A stretch of DNA of 14,717 nt from Nanobdellota archaeon (GTDB lineage Archaea; Nanobdellota; Nanobdellia; Pacearchaeales; GW2011-AR1): positions 1-14,717 of the forward strand of contig JAHISS010000046.1 of NCBI GenBank assembly GCA_018817905.1, written 5' to 3'. This document shows, in pieces, positions 7,304 to 13,986 of this stretch. The position numbers and the translations under genes are program-made. Position 1 is the first letter of the stretch. Every line of letters begins with the position of its first letter. Under the pieces are notes generated by a model. The model saw only the letters and a program-made list of their open reading frames with translations, did no database searches and was not told the origin of the DNA.

Positions 7304-7520
7304 AACATGTAAAACCTGCAGGAAGAAGTTTGATTCAGGAATTTGGCTTTCTCCGGAATTTAAAGATGAGAAAGTTCTTTTGTTTTGCTCTGATAAATGT
7401 AAGAAAGAATATCTTAGAATGAAGCTCAGAAGAATAAAAACACAATATCCAAAACACTATGCAAAATTGTTGAAGTCTCCAGAGAAAAGCATTTATGGAG
7501 AAGTTTTGAAGAATGGCTAA
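7296..7520 (+). CDS. Small treble-clef-like zinc-finger protein, 74 residues
   Basis: The protein reads MSETCKTCRKKFDSG, then LLFCSDKCKKEY, then a basic helical tail (LRMKLRRIKTQYPKHYAKLL). The CxxC plus FCSxxC pair is a compact zinc finger of the type found in small nucleic-acid- or metal-binding proteins; the basic tail would suit RNA or DNA contact. ATG 7296 overlaps the upstream gene by 8 bases, and upstream in-frame ATGs (from 7281) lie deeper in that gene's acidic tail, so I chose 7296. It overlaps the next gene by 8 bases too, which indicates tight translational coupling. The broken gene at 5072 encodes a very similar finger. Confidence 0.8.
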   Translation: MSETCKTCRKKFDSGIWLSPEFKDEKVLLFCSDKCKKEYLRMKLRRIKTQYPKHYAKLLKSPEKSIYGEVLKNG

Positions 7521-9303
7521 AGAAATAAATAAAACATTCACTAGTGCTGGAAAAGAATTTGATTTAGCATGGCAGGAATTTTTTAAGGACAAACCAAGAC
7601 CAAAAAATGACGAGGAAGAAAGGAAAGAACAAGAAGAATTTCACAATTGGTATAATCATTTAAGAAAACAAAGCGATACTGGAAAAACTCCTGCAGAAAT
7701 GTATGCAGAAACTTATGGAAGGAAGCCATCGAAAAATCCAATCGAGATAAGCCGAATGATGAATTTTGAGTGGGATGAGGATTACGATGAAGAACTAATT
7801 GGGCTGATTGAAGAACTTAAAGAATACGATAATGAGCAAGGATATAAATTAGAATGTGGTGAAGTTAGAGAAAAACTTGAGCCAGTAATTAAAGGATTAA
7901 TAGTGAAAAAAGAGAAAGCATTGGATTGGTTGCATGAACTTTTAGAGTATGAAGAAACTTGGAGCTCCTTGTTTGCTCTTGAAATTTTAAAAGAGATAAA
8001 AAGCCCTAAGTCTATTCCATTCCTTATTAAATTTATAATAGATACTGAAAAAGGAGAGTATGGAGATTGTTGTGAGGGAGCGATGAAGGCATTAAGGAAT
8101 ATTCGAGAGCCCGCAATAGATCCATTAATTAAAGAGATTAAATCCCAATTTGAGAAAAAAGAATTTTACACATATCTTGTCGGGTCTTTAACAGAAATAA
8201 AAGGTGAAAAAGTTTATGATTTTATAATTCAAGTTGTAGAAGATTATATTAAAAATGAGGAAAAATATGATGAATGGTTTCATATTGACCAGTTTATACA
8301 TGATCTTGACAAGCAAGAAAAAAAAGAAGTTTTACCATTACTAAAAAAACTTCTTAATTTGAGTAGGTTATCAAACCATGAAAAAAGAGAGGTAAAGAGC
8401 ACTATTGAGATAATTAAAGATCCTGAGAGATATAAAAAAGAAATTAAAGAAGAAAGTAAAAAATTAAATCCTATTTTAAATGAACTGATGAAAGAAATGG
8501 ATGATAATGTGGAAAAAGAGATTGATAAAAAAGATATTGGGAAAAGAATGTCAACTCCTGATGATAATTTAGAAATCCAGTTTAAGTGTTCTGATTGCAA
8601 TAAAAAACAAAATATTAAGCCGGGTTTAATACACCAAATGGGGGAGAAACAAACTATGTTTAAGTTTGAAAATGAGATAATGTGTAAATTTTGTTTTAGT
8701 AATAATCTTAAACTTACAGCAGATGGAAAAAGAGATATCCTTTTTCAAGCGATTGGAACTTTGGTAGGAATTGGACAAGGAGTCATGCCGGTTGACGACA
8801 AAGTTTATGTTGAAGATAAAGAAATTCTGTTTAAAGAATCTTACAATTATATCCTAGAGCGGATAAAACAAAATCCGAAGAAGGGGGAACTTCATTTAAG
8901 AGCAGGGAATGTTGCAAAAAACTTTAATAAATATAATGAAGCAATAAAGCACTATGAAAAATCTATTGAACTAAATCCTAAATTGATCGCATCTTATATG
9001 AATTTAGTTGCAGTGTATGAATATAGATATTTTTATTATAAAATTAAAGATGCAAAAGTAAGTGCAAGTTTTTATCTTAATGAAATGGCTGATCTTTTTA
9101 GAACACAGGACTTTGATAATGTTACAATAAGAAATAAAGAAACCATTATCTCTTTTATGGGAGAAAAGAGCGAAAGTTTAGGTGTTCATATTCCAGAATT
9201 GGTCGGTATCCCTCGAGTTCCGCATAAACGCAATAAAATCGGTAGAAATGAACCATGTCCTTGCGGCTCTGGAAAGAAGTATAAGAAATGTTGTCTTAAC
9301 TAA
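7513..9303 (+). CDS. Multidomain protein: HEAT-like repeats, zinc ribbon, TPR-like repeat, SEC-C tail
   Basis: This 596-residue protein combines four parts. Residues about 95-310 form HEAT-like helical pairs, for example SSLFALEILKEIKSPKSIPF and CCEGAMKALRNIREPAIDPL. Residues 359-394 hold a four-cysteine ribbon (C359, C362, C391, C394). Residues about 460-500 look like a TPR unit (GNVAKNFNKYNEAIKHYEKS). The tail 577-596 is a canonical SEC-C motif, GRNEPCPCGSGKKYKKCC, with zinc ligands C582, C584, C593 and C594. HEAT and TPR modules are protein-protein scaffolds, and SEC-C binds zinc and contacts ribosomes in SecA and YecA. Archaea have no SecA, so this is probably a scaffold or adaptor of unknown purpose. 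Its start overlaps the upstream gene by 8 bases. Confidence 0.88.
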   Translation: MAKEINKTFTSAGKEFDLAWQEFFKDKPRPKNDEEERKEQEEFHNWYNHLRKQSDTGKTPAEMYAETYGRKPSKNPIEISRMMNFEWDEDYDEELIGLIEELKEYDNEQGYKLECGEVREKLEPVIKGLIVKKEKALDWLHELLEYEETWSSLFALEILKEIKSPKSIPFLIKFIIDTEKGEYGDCCEGAMKALRNIREPAIDPLIKEIKSQFEKKEFYTYLVGSLTEIKGEKVYDFIIQVVEDYIKNEEKYDEWFHIDQFIHDLDKQEKKEVLPLLKKLLNLSRLSNHEKREVKSTIEIIKDPERYKKEIKEESKKLNPILNELMKEMDDNVEKEIDKKDIGKRMSTPDDNLEIQFKCSDCNKKQNIKPGLIHQMGEKQTMFKFENEIMCKFCFSNNLKLTADGKRDILFQAIGTLVGIGQGVMPVDDKVYVEDKEILFKESYNYILERIKQNPKKGELHLRAGNVAKNFNKYNEAIKHYEKSIELNPKLIASYMNLVAVYEYRYFYYKIKDAKVSASFYLNEMADLFRTQDFDNVTIRNKETIISFMGEKSESLGVHIPELVGIPRVPHKRNKIGRNEPCPCGSGKKYKKCCLN

Positions 9304-9312
9304 AGATAAAAA

Positions 9313-10770
9313 ATGAAAATAGAAAATAAATATCCAGAAAGAATAATAGAACGTGGAGAAGGACATCTAAATTCAGTAAGACATTGCATAAAAATAAATA
9401 ATTCTATCTTTGGCAAAGTTCAAGGTTCAACCAGTTACAAAACTGAAGTGGATTTAGATTCATTAGAAGGAGATTGCTCTTGTCCTTACAGCACAAACTG
9501 CAAGCATGCTGTTGCTCTTTATTTAACATACCAAGAGGGAAAGTTCTGGGATGCTGAAGATTTTATAAAAAGTTTAAACAAAATGAGCAGTAATCAACTT
9601 AAGGAAATGATATTATCTAAACTAAAAGATAATCCTGATTGGATAATTAAACACAGTATAAGAAAAGGCACAAATACAAAAGATTTTGTAAAATCCTTTA
9701 AGAAAAACTTTTCTTCTGATAAAATAAATGAAGCGGAAGCTCTTTTACCAAAATTTTCTTTTGAGCAGTTATTAGAATTGCAAGATTATATCGATAAAAA
9801 TTATGATGAATTAGCAGACAAGTTGGGAGAAGAGTTAGAAAATGGGGGCCATGGATACGACTACCGGGATGATGAAAGCTATGATGAAGAATTGTCAGAT
9901 TTAAACAAAGAACTTATAGAGTTGATTGTTAAAAAATCGCTAGAAAAAAATAAAATAAATGAAGTCATAAAAAGAGAATCTCTTAGAGGAGAAATAATAA
10001 AAAATGCTGAATCTTTTAGCCATTCTAAGGAAAAAATCAAAAAGGTTTTTTCTAAAGAAGAATGTTTAGAATTCTTGCTAAACTTAAAAAAGCCAAATGT
10101 ACCAGAAATAAAAAACTATGTTGATAAAACAAACAAAAGAAGGTTATATGATTTCATAAATAAAAAACCAGAATTAATCAAAAGTCTTGCAAAAGCTATG
10201 AAGGATCAAACACTAATATTTTCTGTCGGTGTTTATGAAAAGGATTTTGATACAATTATTAAAAATTTCAGTCAATTTGAAACTGCCCTCAAAGAGGATT
10301 ATCAAATAATTACTAGGTTAGGTGATGTAGTTGAGTTACTCATAAAAAATAAATCAAAAGATGAAGGAATAGCAAAAAAGCTTTTAACACGACACATAGG
10401 CGCACGATATGACAAAAAACAGATATCTTATCTTGCTTCACAAATAAATGATTTTAATTTCATAAGAAAATCTTTTAACAAAGACCATATTGAAAAAGAT
10501 GTTGCTTTATTGGGAAGGCTTGCTCAAATAGATAAACAGAAGGCTCTCGAATTTATTAACGAGAACAGAAGTCTTATTCAGAGACACTGGTCTGATGTAG
10601 TGATTTTATTTAATTTCTTGAAAAAAACATATGATAAGCGAATAATTAAAAAATACATTGAAAAGAATCAAGATTCATTCAAGACTTCTTCACACTTGAA
10701 AAAACATCTTAAAGATATAGGAATATTTATATCTCAAAGAGGAGGTATTCTTTTCGTGGAGATTAGGTAA
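9313..10770 (+). CDS. SWIM zinc-finger protein, 485 residues
   Basis: Residues 55-65 form a SWIM finger, CSCPYSTNCKHA, with pattern C-x-C-x5-C-x-H (C55, C57, C63, H65). The preceding part (ERGEGHLNSVRHCIKINNSIFGKVQGS) has the usual strand-rich lead-in to a SWIM domain. The remaining 400 residues are Lys- and Glu-rich helices without a recognised domain; an acidic patch lies at about 177-200. SWIM fingers bind DNA or protein and often occur beside SNF2-type helicases, but no helicase is present in this window. The gene starts 9 bases after the upstream stop and its own stop abuts the next start, so it belongs to the array. Confidence 0.85.
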   Translation: MKIENKYPERIIERGEGHLNSVRHCIKINNSIFGKVQGSTSYKTEVDLDSLEGDCSCPYSTNCKHAVALYLTYQEGKFWDAEDFIKSLNKMSSNQLKEMILSKLKDNPDWIIKHSIRKGTNTKDFVKSFKKNFSSDKINEAEALLPKFSFEQLLELQDYIDKNYDELADKLGEELENGGHGYDYRDDESYDEELSDLNKELIELIVKKSLEKNKINEVIKRESLRGEIIKNAESFSHSKEKIKKVFSKEECLEFLLNLKKPNVPEIKNYVDKTNKRRLYDFINKKPELIKSLAKAMKDQTLIFSVGVYEKDFDTIIKNFSQFETALKEDYQIITRLGDVVELLIKNKSKDEGIAKKLLTRHIGARYDKKQISYLASQINDFNFIRKSFNKDHIEKDVALLGRLAQIDKQKALEFINENRSLIQRHWSDVVILFNFLKKTYDKRIIKKYIEKNQDSFKTSSHLKKHLKDIGIFISQRGGILFVEIR

Positions 10771-11580
10771 ATGGAAATAAGTGAATTGATTATTGAATTA
10801 ACTGTAAATTCAAAACCTATAAACTTTAAATTGAATTATGATGTTTGTGATAATCCTAAATGTGATTGTAATAATGTTGAATATTTTTTGAGCAATGATG
10901 ATGTGGAAATTAGTTTTTTACTTGATTTTGAAATGAAAATTGATGGAAAAGAAGACCACAATGAAAAAGAAATTAAAATAATAAATTCATTTATTCAGTT
11001 TCTTAAATCTCCGGAGAATAAGTTCTATGATTTAGATTTCTTTAAACAATATTATGAAGGTGTAAAATCTGAGAAAAAGGTTAGAAAAGATACAATTCGC
11101 GCTTATAATTCTGGGTGGTTAATGCCTTACCCCGATGTTTTTGGGCAAAGAACTAGTATGGGATTTGAGAGTCCCAAAAAGAAGTATTTTTTATGTGATG
11201 CGTATTGTATTTCACCACAATGCACTTGTACAGATGTAGGACTGTATTTTTTTGATAAGTTTTATAAAATAGGTTCGAGATATCCAAATTTCTTGTTCGT
11301 ATATGATTATGAGAAAGGAACCTTTAAAGAACCAGTAAATATAAATGAAGAAAATGTCCAGAAACTTATTGAGTCTTTTGATGAAGACTTGGTAAATGAA
11401 TTCAGGAAAAGACATAAAGAATTAAAAAAAGAGGTTGGTCTGTATATATTGAAAAGACTATCCAAAAAGAAAAAGACAGCTAGAAAAAAATCAGTTAGCC
11501 ATGATATTAAAATCGGTAGAAATGAGCCATGTCCTTGTGGCTCTGGAAAGAAGTATAAGAAATGTTGTTTGGAGTTATAA
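10771..11580 (+). CDS. Duplicated cysteine-module protein with SEC-C tail, 269 residues
   Basis: The protein contains two copies of one module. Copy one (about 20-105) has C26-x4-C31-x-C33 in DVCDNPKCDCNNV; copy two (about 138-225) has C146-x4-C151-x-C153 in AYCISPQCTCTDV. Both are followed by a strand ending in D-(F/Y)-E and then an amphipathic helix. Linker residues 231-241 are Lys/Arg-rich. The tail 249-267 is a SEC-C motif, GRNEPCPCGSGKKYKKCC, identical in protein sequence to that of the 596-residue neighbour. The ATG follows the upstream stop with no gap. The cysteine modules probably bind metal; the function is unknown. Confidence 0.85.
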   Translation: MEISELIIELTVNSKPINFKLNYDVCDNPKCDCNNVEYFLSNDDVEISFLLDFEMKIDGKEDHNEKEIKIINSFIQFLKSPENKFYDLDFFKQYYEGVKSEKKVRKDTIRAYNSGWLMPYPDVFGQRTSMGFESPKKKYFLCDAYCISPQCTCTDVGLYFFDKFYKIGSRYPNFLFVYDYEKGTFKEPVNINEENVQKLIESFDEDLVNEFRKRHKELKKEVGLYILKRLSKKKKTARKKSVSHDIKIGRNEPCPCGSGKKYKKCCLEL

Positions 11581-11581
11581 A

Positions 11582-11881
11582 ATGGATTGGGAAGATGTAA
11601 AAACAATTGAAGAATGCGTAGAAGAAGCAACAATGGATGCTTACGAAGACTGGGAACAGGCAAGTGGGTGGTTAACATGTATTGAAGAAATTCTTGGAGG
11701 TATTGGAGAAGTAAAACTCATGGGAAAAATCGTAAGATTGAAAGGATTTGATTTAGACGGCACATTTGTTGTTGCAGTTTGTAAGAAAAGAAAAATGAAA
11801 ATTCGCACGACCTTGGATTCTATTGAAATAATGGGGCCTACGTGGGCACAGAAATTACGGTTTAAGGCTTGGATTAAATGA
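11582..11881 (+). CDS. Possible CcbP-like calcium-binding protein, 99 residues
   Basis: Starting at ATG 11582, one base after the upstream stop, the protein reads MDWEDVKTIEECVEEATMDA and then YEDWEQASGWLTCIEEIL, followed by beta-strand sequence (VRLKGFDLDGTFVVAVCKKR, MKIRTTLDSIEI). The acidic helix plus 'DAY-x-x-x-E-x-A-x-GW' and the following strands resemble the CcbP family of small calcium-binding proteins known from cyanobacteria. This is from memory of the family pattern and not certain. A frame extending 27 codons upstream exists but runs through the SEC-C coding region of the previous gene, so I reject it. It is the last gene of the array and faces the HNH gene convergently. Confidence 0.6.
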   Translation: MDWEDVKTIEECVEEATMDAYEDWEQASGWLTCIEEILGGIGEVKLMGKIVRLKGFDLDGTFVVAVCKKRKMKIRTTLDSIEIMGPTWAQKLRFKAWIK

Positions 11882-11933
11882 CGGGCGGGGCAAATTTGAG
11901 GGTAGGATTATTGTTTAGTTCATCCACTATTTT

Positions 11934-12503
11934 TTATAGCCTCTCCTGAACAAGTCCTTGCTTCATGTTATCCCTTTTCTTTCTCACTTCTCTTCTATAA
12001 TATTTCAGCCAGATACCATACATGTCATTTTCATCATTCGGTTTTCTTGACGTGATAAAACCAAATAATTTTTTCAAATAATCAATGTTCATTTTAAACT
12101 CCTTTTTATTTTGTAGCTTCAAAACTCGAATTATTTCATTATCTGACGCTCCTTCATCCCGCATTTTTCTGGTTATTTTAATGATAACATTTTGATTGTA
12201 TTTTGCTTCGCCATATAAGTCTACAACGCCAACTATCTCGCAGCCCTGACCAGAATGTTTTATTAAATTACACATCTGACATACCACTTGCAAATTATCA
12301 TTTTTATTATTTTCAGAATCTCCATTAATATGGTCGACTATCTGATATTTTTCTGATTTATAGCCACAACAAACACATGTATAATTATCTCTTTCAAGAA
12401 TTTTCTTTCTTAGTGTTTGCCATTCTTCTCCTTTTAGCTTTCTTGTTTGCCCAGGATTTCTCCATTTTTCTGGCGGCGCAAATGACAAAATCAAAGGTTT
12501 CAT
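11934..12503 (-). CDS. HNH endonuclease
   Basis: Numbered from ATG 12503, the 189-residue protein has a zinc-stabilised HNH nuclease domain at about 24-82: CVCC (C43, C46), the catalytic-type motif VDHINGD (H58), DNLQ (N70) and CQMCN (C75, C78, N79). This is the standard ββα-metal layout, and such enzymes cut DNA. Residues 10-25 (PPEKWRNPGQTRKLKG) precede the domain, and a Lys-rich helical C-terminal half (about 100-189) may give DNA contact or specificity. The start is two bases after the stop of the WYL gene, so the pair is co-transcribed. A TTG two codons earlier would overlap that stop and is less likely. The role could be defence or mobility; none is proven. Confidence 0.88.
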   Translation of the reverse strand: MKPLILSFAPPEKWRNPGQTRKLKGEEWQTLRKKILERDNYTCVCCGYKSEKYQIVDHINGDSENNKNDNLQVVCQMCNLIKHSGQGCEIVGVVDLYGEAKYNQNVIIKITRKMRDEGASDNEIIRVLKLQNKKEFKMNIDYLKKLFGFITSRKPNDENDMYGIWLKYYRREVRKKRDNMKQGLVQERL

Positions 12504-12505
12504 CT

Positions 12506-13075
12506 TCAATATTTATTCTTGTCAAAATCTCCTGGAATTTCGTAAGTTTCATTGGTTAATCTTGCAGAAGCAATCCTACTTGTTCTGAATTTTCTGATTC
12601 CTTTCTTTAGATGGCAATAACCAATAATGTATCTTCTGGACCTATAATAAACGTCAATCTTTCTCTTACTAAATTCAGCACTTTGCATGTTGAAATATTT
12701 TATTTCCACAGTTTTTAACTGAGAAAAAGCTCTTTCTATTGCAGAATAAACTCTTTCATCAATGTCATTATTAAATGTATGATACTTTTCTCTGAGGAAT
12801 TCTTTGTCAATTTCTTCTTTTTCTTCTTTTGGAAGAAAATTGTTAACTTTGCTGTAAATGGATTTTATTATCTTTTTCTTTATCGGAGTTTTATATTCGT
12901 CATAGTAATCATCATAATATTCCTTATCGCTTTCTGGGGCATTTTTTTCATATCCTTTTAGTATTTTGTAAAGTGCCTCTAATTCTTCCTCGCTAAAGTT
13001 TACAGCTTTCCCGTTTTTATCCATGTATTTCTTATTAATTTGATGTTTATATCTTTTGCTTAAATGACCAATCAT
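12506..13075 (-). CDS. WYL-domain protein, probable regulator
   Basis: This 189-residue protein has a WYL-like C-terminal domain (about 108-185): VYSAIERAFSQLKTVEIKYF, then RRYIIGYCHLKKGIRKFRTS with the RI-x-x-A core, and a closing YEIPGDF. WYL domains sense ligands, often nucleotides or nucleic-acid ends, and commonly regulate defence genes. The N-terminal half lacks the usual winged helix; it is charged, with a Tyr/Asp-rich stretch (YYDDYYDEY, 53-61) and a Lys-rich helix. I chose ATG 13075 over TTG 13087 and GTG 13078; the shared TATA box at 13090-13098 is slightly close (about 19 bp), so the start is uncertain by a few codons. It overlaps no gene, and the HNH gene follows by 2 bases. Confidence 0.82.
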   Translation of the reverse strand: MIGHLSKRYKHQINKKYMDKNGKAVNFSEEELEALYKILKGYEKNAPESDKEYYDDYYDEYKTPIKKKIIKSIYSKVNNFLPKEEKEEIDKEFLREKYHTFNNDIDERVYSAIERAFSQLKTVEIKYFNMQSAEFSKRKIDVYYRSRRYIIGYCHLKKGIRKFRTSRIASARLTNETYEIPGDFDKNKY

Positions 13076-13089
13076 CACATCACACAAAA

Positions 13090-13098
13090 ATAATTAAA
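13090..13098. promoter_or_regulatory. Shared divergent TATA box, WYL-HNH operon and coiled-coil gene
   Basis: ATAATTAAA contains the palindrome TAATTA. Its centre is about 26 bp before ATG 13120 on the plus strand and about 19 bp before ATG 13075 on the minus strand. It is the only AT-box-like element in the 44-bp gap, so one box may serve both directions. Confidence 0.45.
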
Positions 13099-13119
13099 CA
13101 ACAACATTCTTCTAATAAA

Positions 13120-13518
13120 ATGGAAGTTCCAGAATTCACAGAAGCATCTAATTTAGTAAGTTCAGACACGCAGTTAATTGACTCTCTGTCGGAACTGCAA
13201 ATCCAGAAAAGACAAATTGAAGAAAAAATAAAATCAATTAGAGAAGAACTTGTGACTCTTGCCAAGCAAAAAAGAACAGACACTTTGATTGGTTCTAAAA
13301 TGCGAGCATCAATTAAAGAATACATGAAAATCGTCTATCCAGAAGAAACAAAAGATGAACTCCTCAAAACATTAAAGGAAAAAGGTCTTTATGAAGAATT
13401 CATGCATCTTAATCATTTTAAATTAAGTCCAAGAATAATGAAAAATGAGATGGACCCAGAGATAGCTAAACTGGTAAGAAGAGAATTAGCTTATCGGGTT
13501 TCTTTGTCACCTCTTTAA
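13120..13518 (+). CDS. Hypothetical coiled-coil protein, 132 residues
   Basis: I do not recognise a family. Residues 17-52 form a heptad-like coiled coil (LIDSLSELQIQKRQIEEKIK, continuing REELVTLAKQ), so the protein probably dimerises. A basic stretch and a second helical block (MRASIKEYMK, then ELLKTLKEKGLYEEFM) follow. It has no cysteines or catalytic signature. A TATA-like element 26 bp upstream supports the start. It is divergent from the WYL-HNH pair, with which it may share a promoter, so a functional link is possible but unproven. Confidence 0.72.
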   Translation: MEVPEFTEASNLVSSDTQLIDSLSELQIQKRQIEEKIKSIREELVTLAKQKRTDTLIGSKMRASIKEYMKIVYPEETKDELLKTLKEKGLYEEFMHLNHFKLSPRIMKNEMDPEIAKLVRRELAYRVSLSPL

Positions 13519-13536
13519 GCAAAGTTAAAATTGAAA

Positions 13537-13619
13537 CGCCCAGAGAAGGATTCGAACCTTCGCATCCGTGAGGAAACTGGATTAGCAATCCAGCGCGTTA
13601 ACCACTCCGCCATCTGGGC
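13537..13619 (-). tRNA. tRNA-Ser (anticodon GCU)
   Basis: Read on the minus strand, the acceptor arms GCCCAGA and TCTGGGC pair over 7 bp, with discriminator G at 13537, a serine identity base. The anticodon stem-loop is CTGGA-TTGCTAA-TCCAG, giving anticodon GCU for AGU/AGC serine codons. A 15-nt variable region contains a short TCC/GGA stem, as expected for a class II tRNA. The T arm is GAAGG-TTCGAAT-CCTTC. CCA is not encoded and there is no intron. Its first 14 bases are repeated 53 bp upstream. Confidence 0.95.
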
Positions 13620-13672
13620 TTTTTTGTTTCAGGTGGCGGTTGAAACCTTTCGGTTGATTCCGCCATCTGGGC
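13606..13672 (-). repeat. 14-bp direct repeat of the tRNA-Ser 5' end with hairpin between
   Basis: TCCGCCATCTGGGC occurs at 13606-13619 (the tRNA 5' end, complement) and again at 13659-13672, a period of 53 bp. The spacer folds into a hairpin on 13632-13667: outer arms GTGGCGG and CCGCCAT around an internal loop, then AACC-TTTC-GGTT. The upstream copy sits at the normal distance from the TATA-like box at 13697-13703. Confidence 0.75.
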
Positions 13673-13696
13673 ACGAAATAATTGAGAATTCAAGAG

Positions 13697-13703
13697 TTTT
13701 AAA
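13697..13703 (-). promoter_or_regulatory. Candidate TATA box for tRNA-Ser
   Basis: On the minus strand this reads TTTAAAA. It is centred about 28 bp before the upstream 5'-end copy (13672) but about 81 bp before the real tRNA start (13619). A second, weaker candidate is AATTATTT at 13677-13684. Confidence 0.35.
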
Positions 13704-13708
13704 GATTG

Positions 13709-13936
13709 TTATTTTTTCAATTCCTTTTCAGCCCGATTTATCATTTCCTTCTTCAGCCCAATAAAAACTCCGCCAGCTTTCGCGCCGACAAAAGAGTTCT
13801 CGCCAGGTTTAATAATCTTATTCAACGCTTCCAATTCAATGTCAATATGCGTAACTGTCGCGCCTGACTTTCCCTTTTCGTGGATATAAACATCTGCCTT
13901 CCCGATTTTTTTCTTTCCATCTCCAGGTCCGCTCAT
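13709..13936 (-). CDS. Hypothetical small basic protein, 75 residues
   Basis: From ATG 13936 the protein reads MSGPGDGKKKIGKADVYIHE, continues with strands (TVTHIDIELEALNKI), a Gly-rich segment (VGAKAGGVFIGLKK) and a Lys-rich end. It is small, without cysteines or membrane segments, and I do not recognise it. A longer in-frame reading to 14080 crosses the initiator tRNA gene and is rejected. The nearly palindromic TATA element at 13954-13965 is centred 24-25 bp upstream, which gives a leaderless start and a shared promoter with the divergent tRNA gene. Confidence 0.72.
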   Translation of the reverse strand: MSGPGDGKKKIGKADVYIHEKGKSGATVTHIDIELEALNKIIKPGENSFVGAKAGGVFIGLKKEMINRAEKELKK

Positions 13937-13953
13937 GCTTTTAGAAAAACAGC

Positions 13954-13965
13954 AAACTTTAAAAG
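13954..13965. promoter_or_regulatory. Shared palindromic TATA box for tRNA-iMet and the 75-residue gene
   Basis: AAACTTTAAAAG lies in the nearly self-complementary AAACTTTAAAAGTT. Its centre (about 13960) is 26-27 bp before the first base of the tRNA at 13987 and about 24 bp before ATG 13936 on the other strand. No other AT-box is present in the 50-bp gap. Confidence 0.65.
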
Positions 13966-13986
13966 TTCTCTGTTGTCTGTATTGCC

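Noticed and set aside
11501..11581. Upstream extension of the 99-residue last gene of the array
   Set aside because: It overlaps the SEC-C coding region of the previous gene out of frame; the ATG one base after that stop is the natural start.
13531..13764. Plus-strand open frame of 77 codons
   Set aside because: It crosses the tRNA-Ser gene and its upstream repeat in antisense and has no promoter-start geometry.
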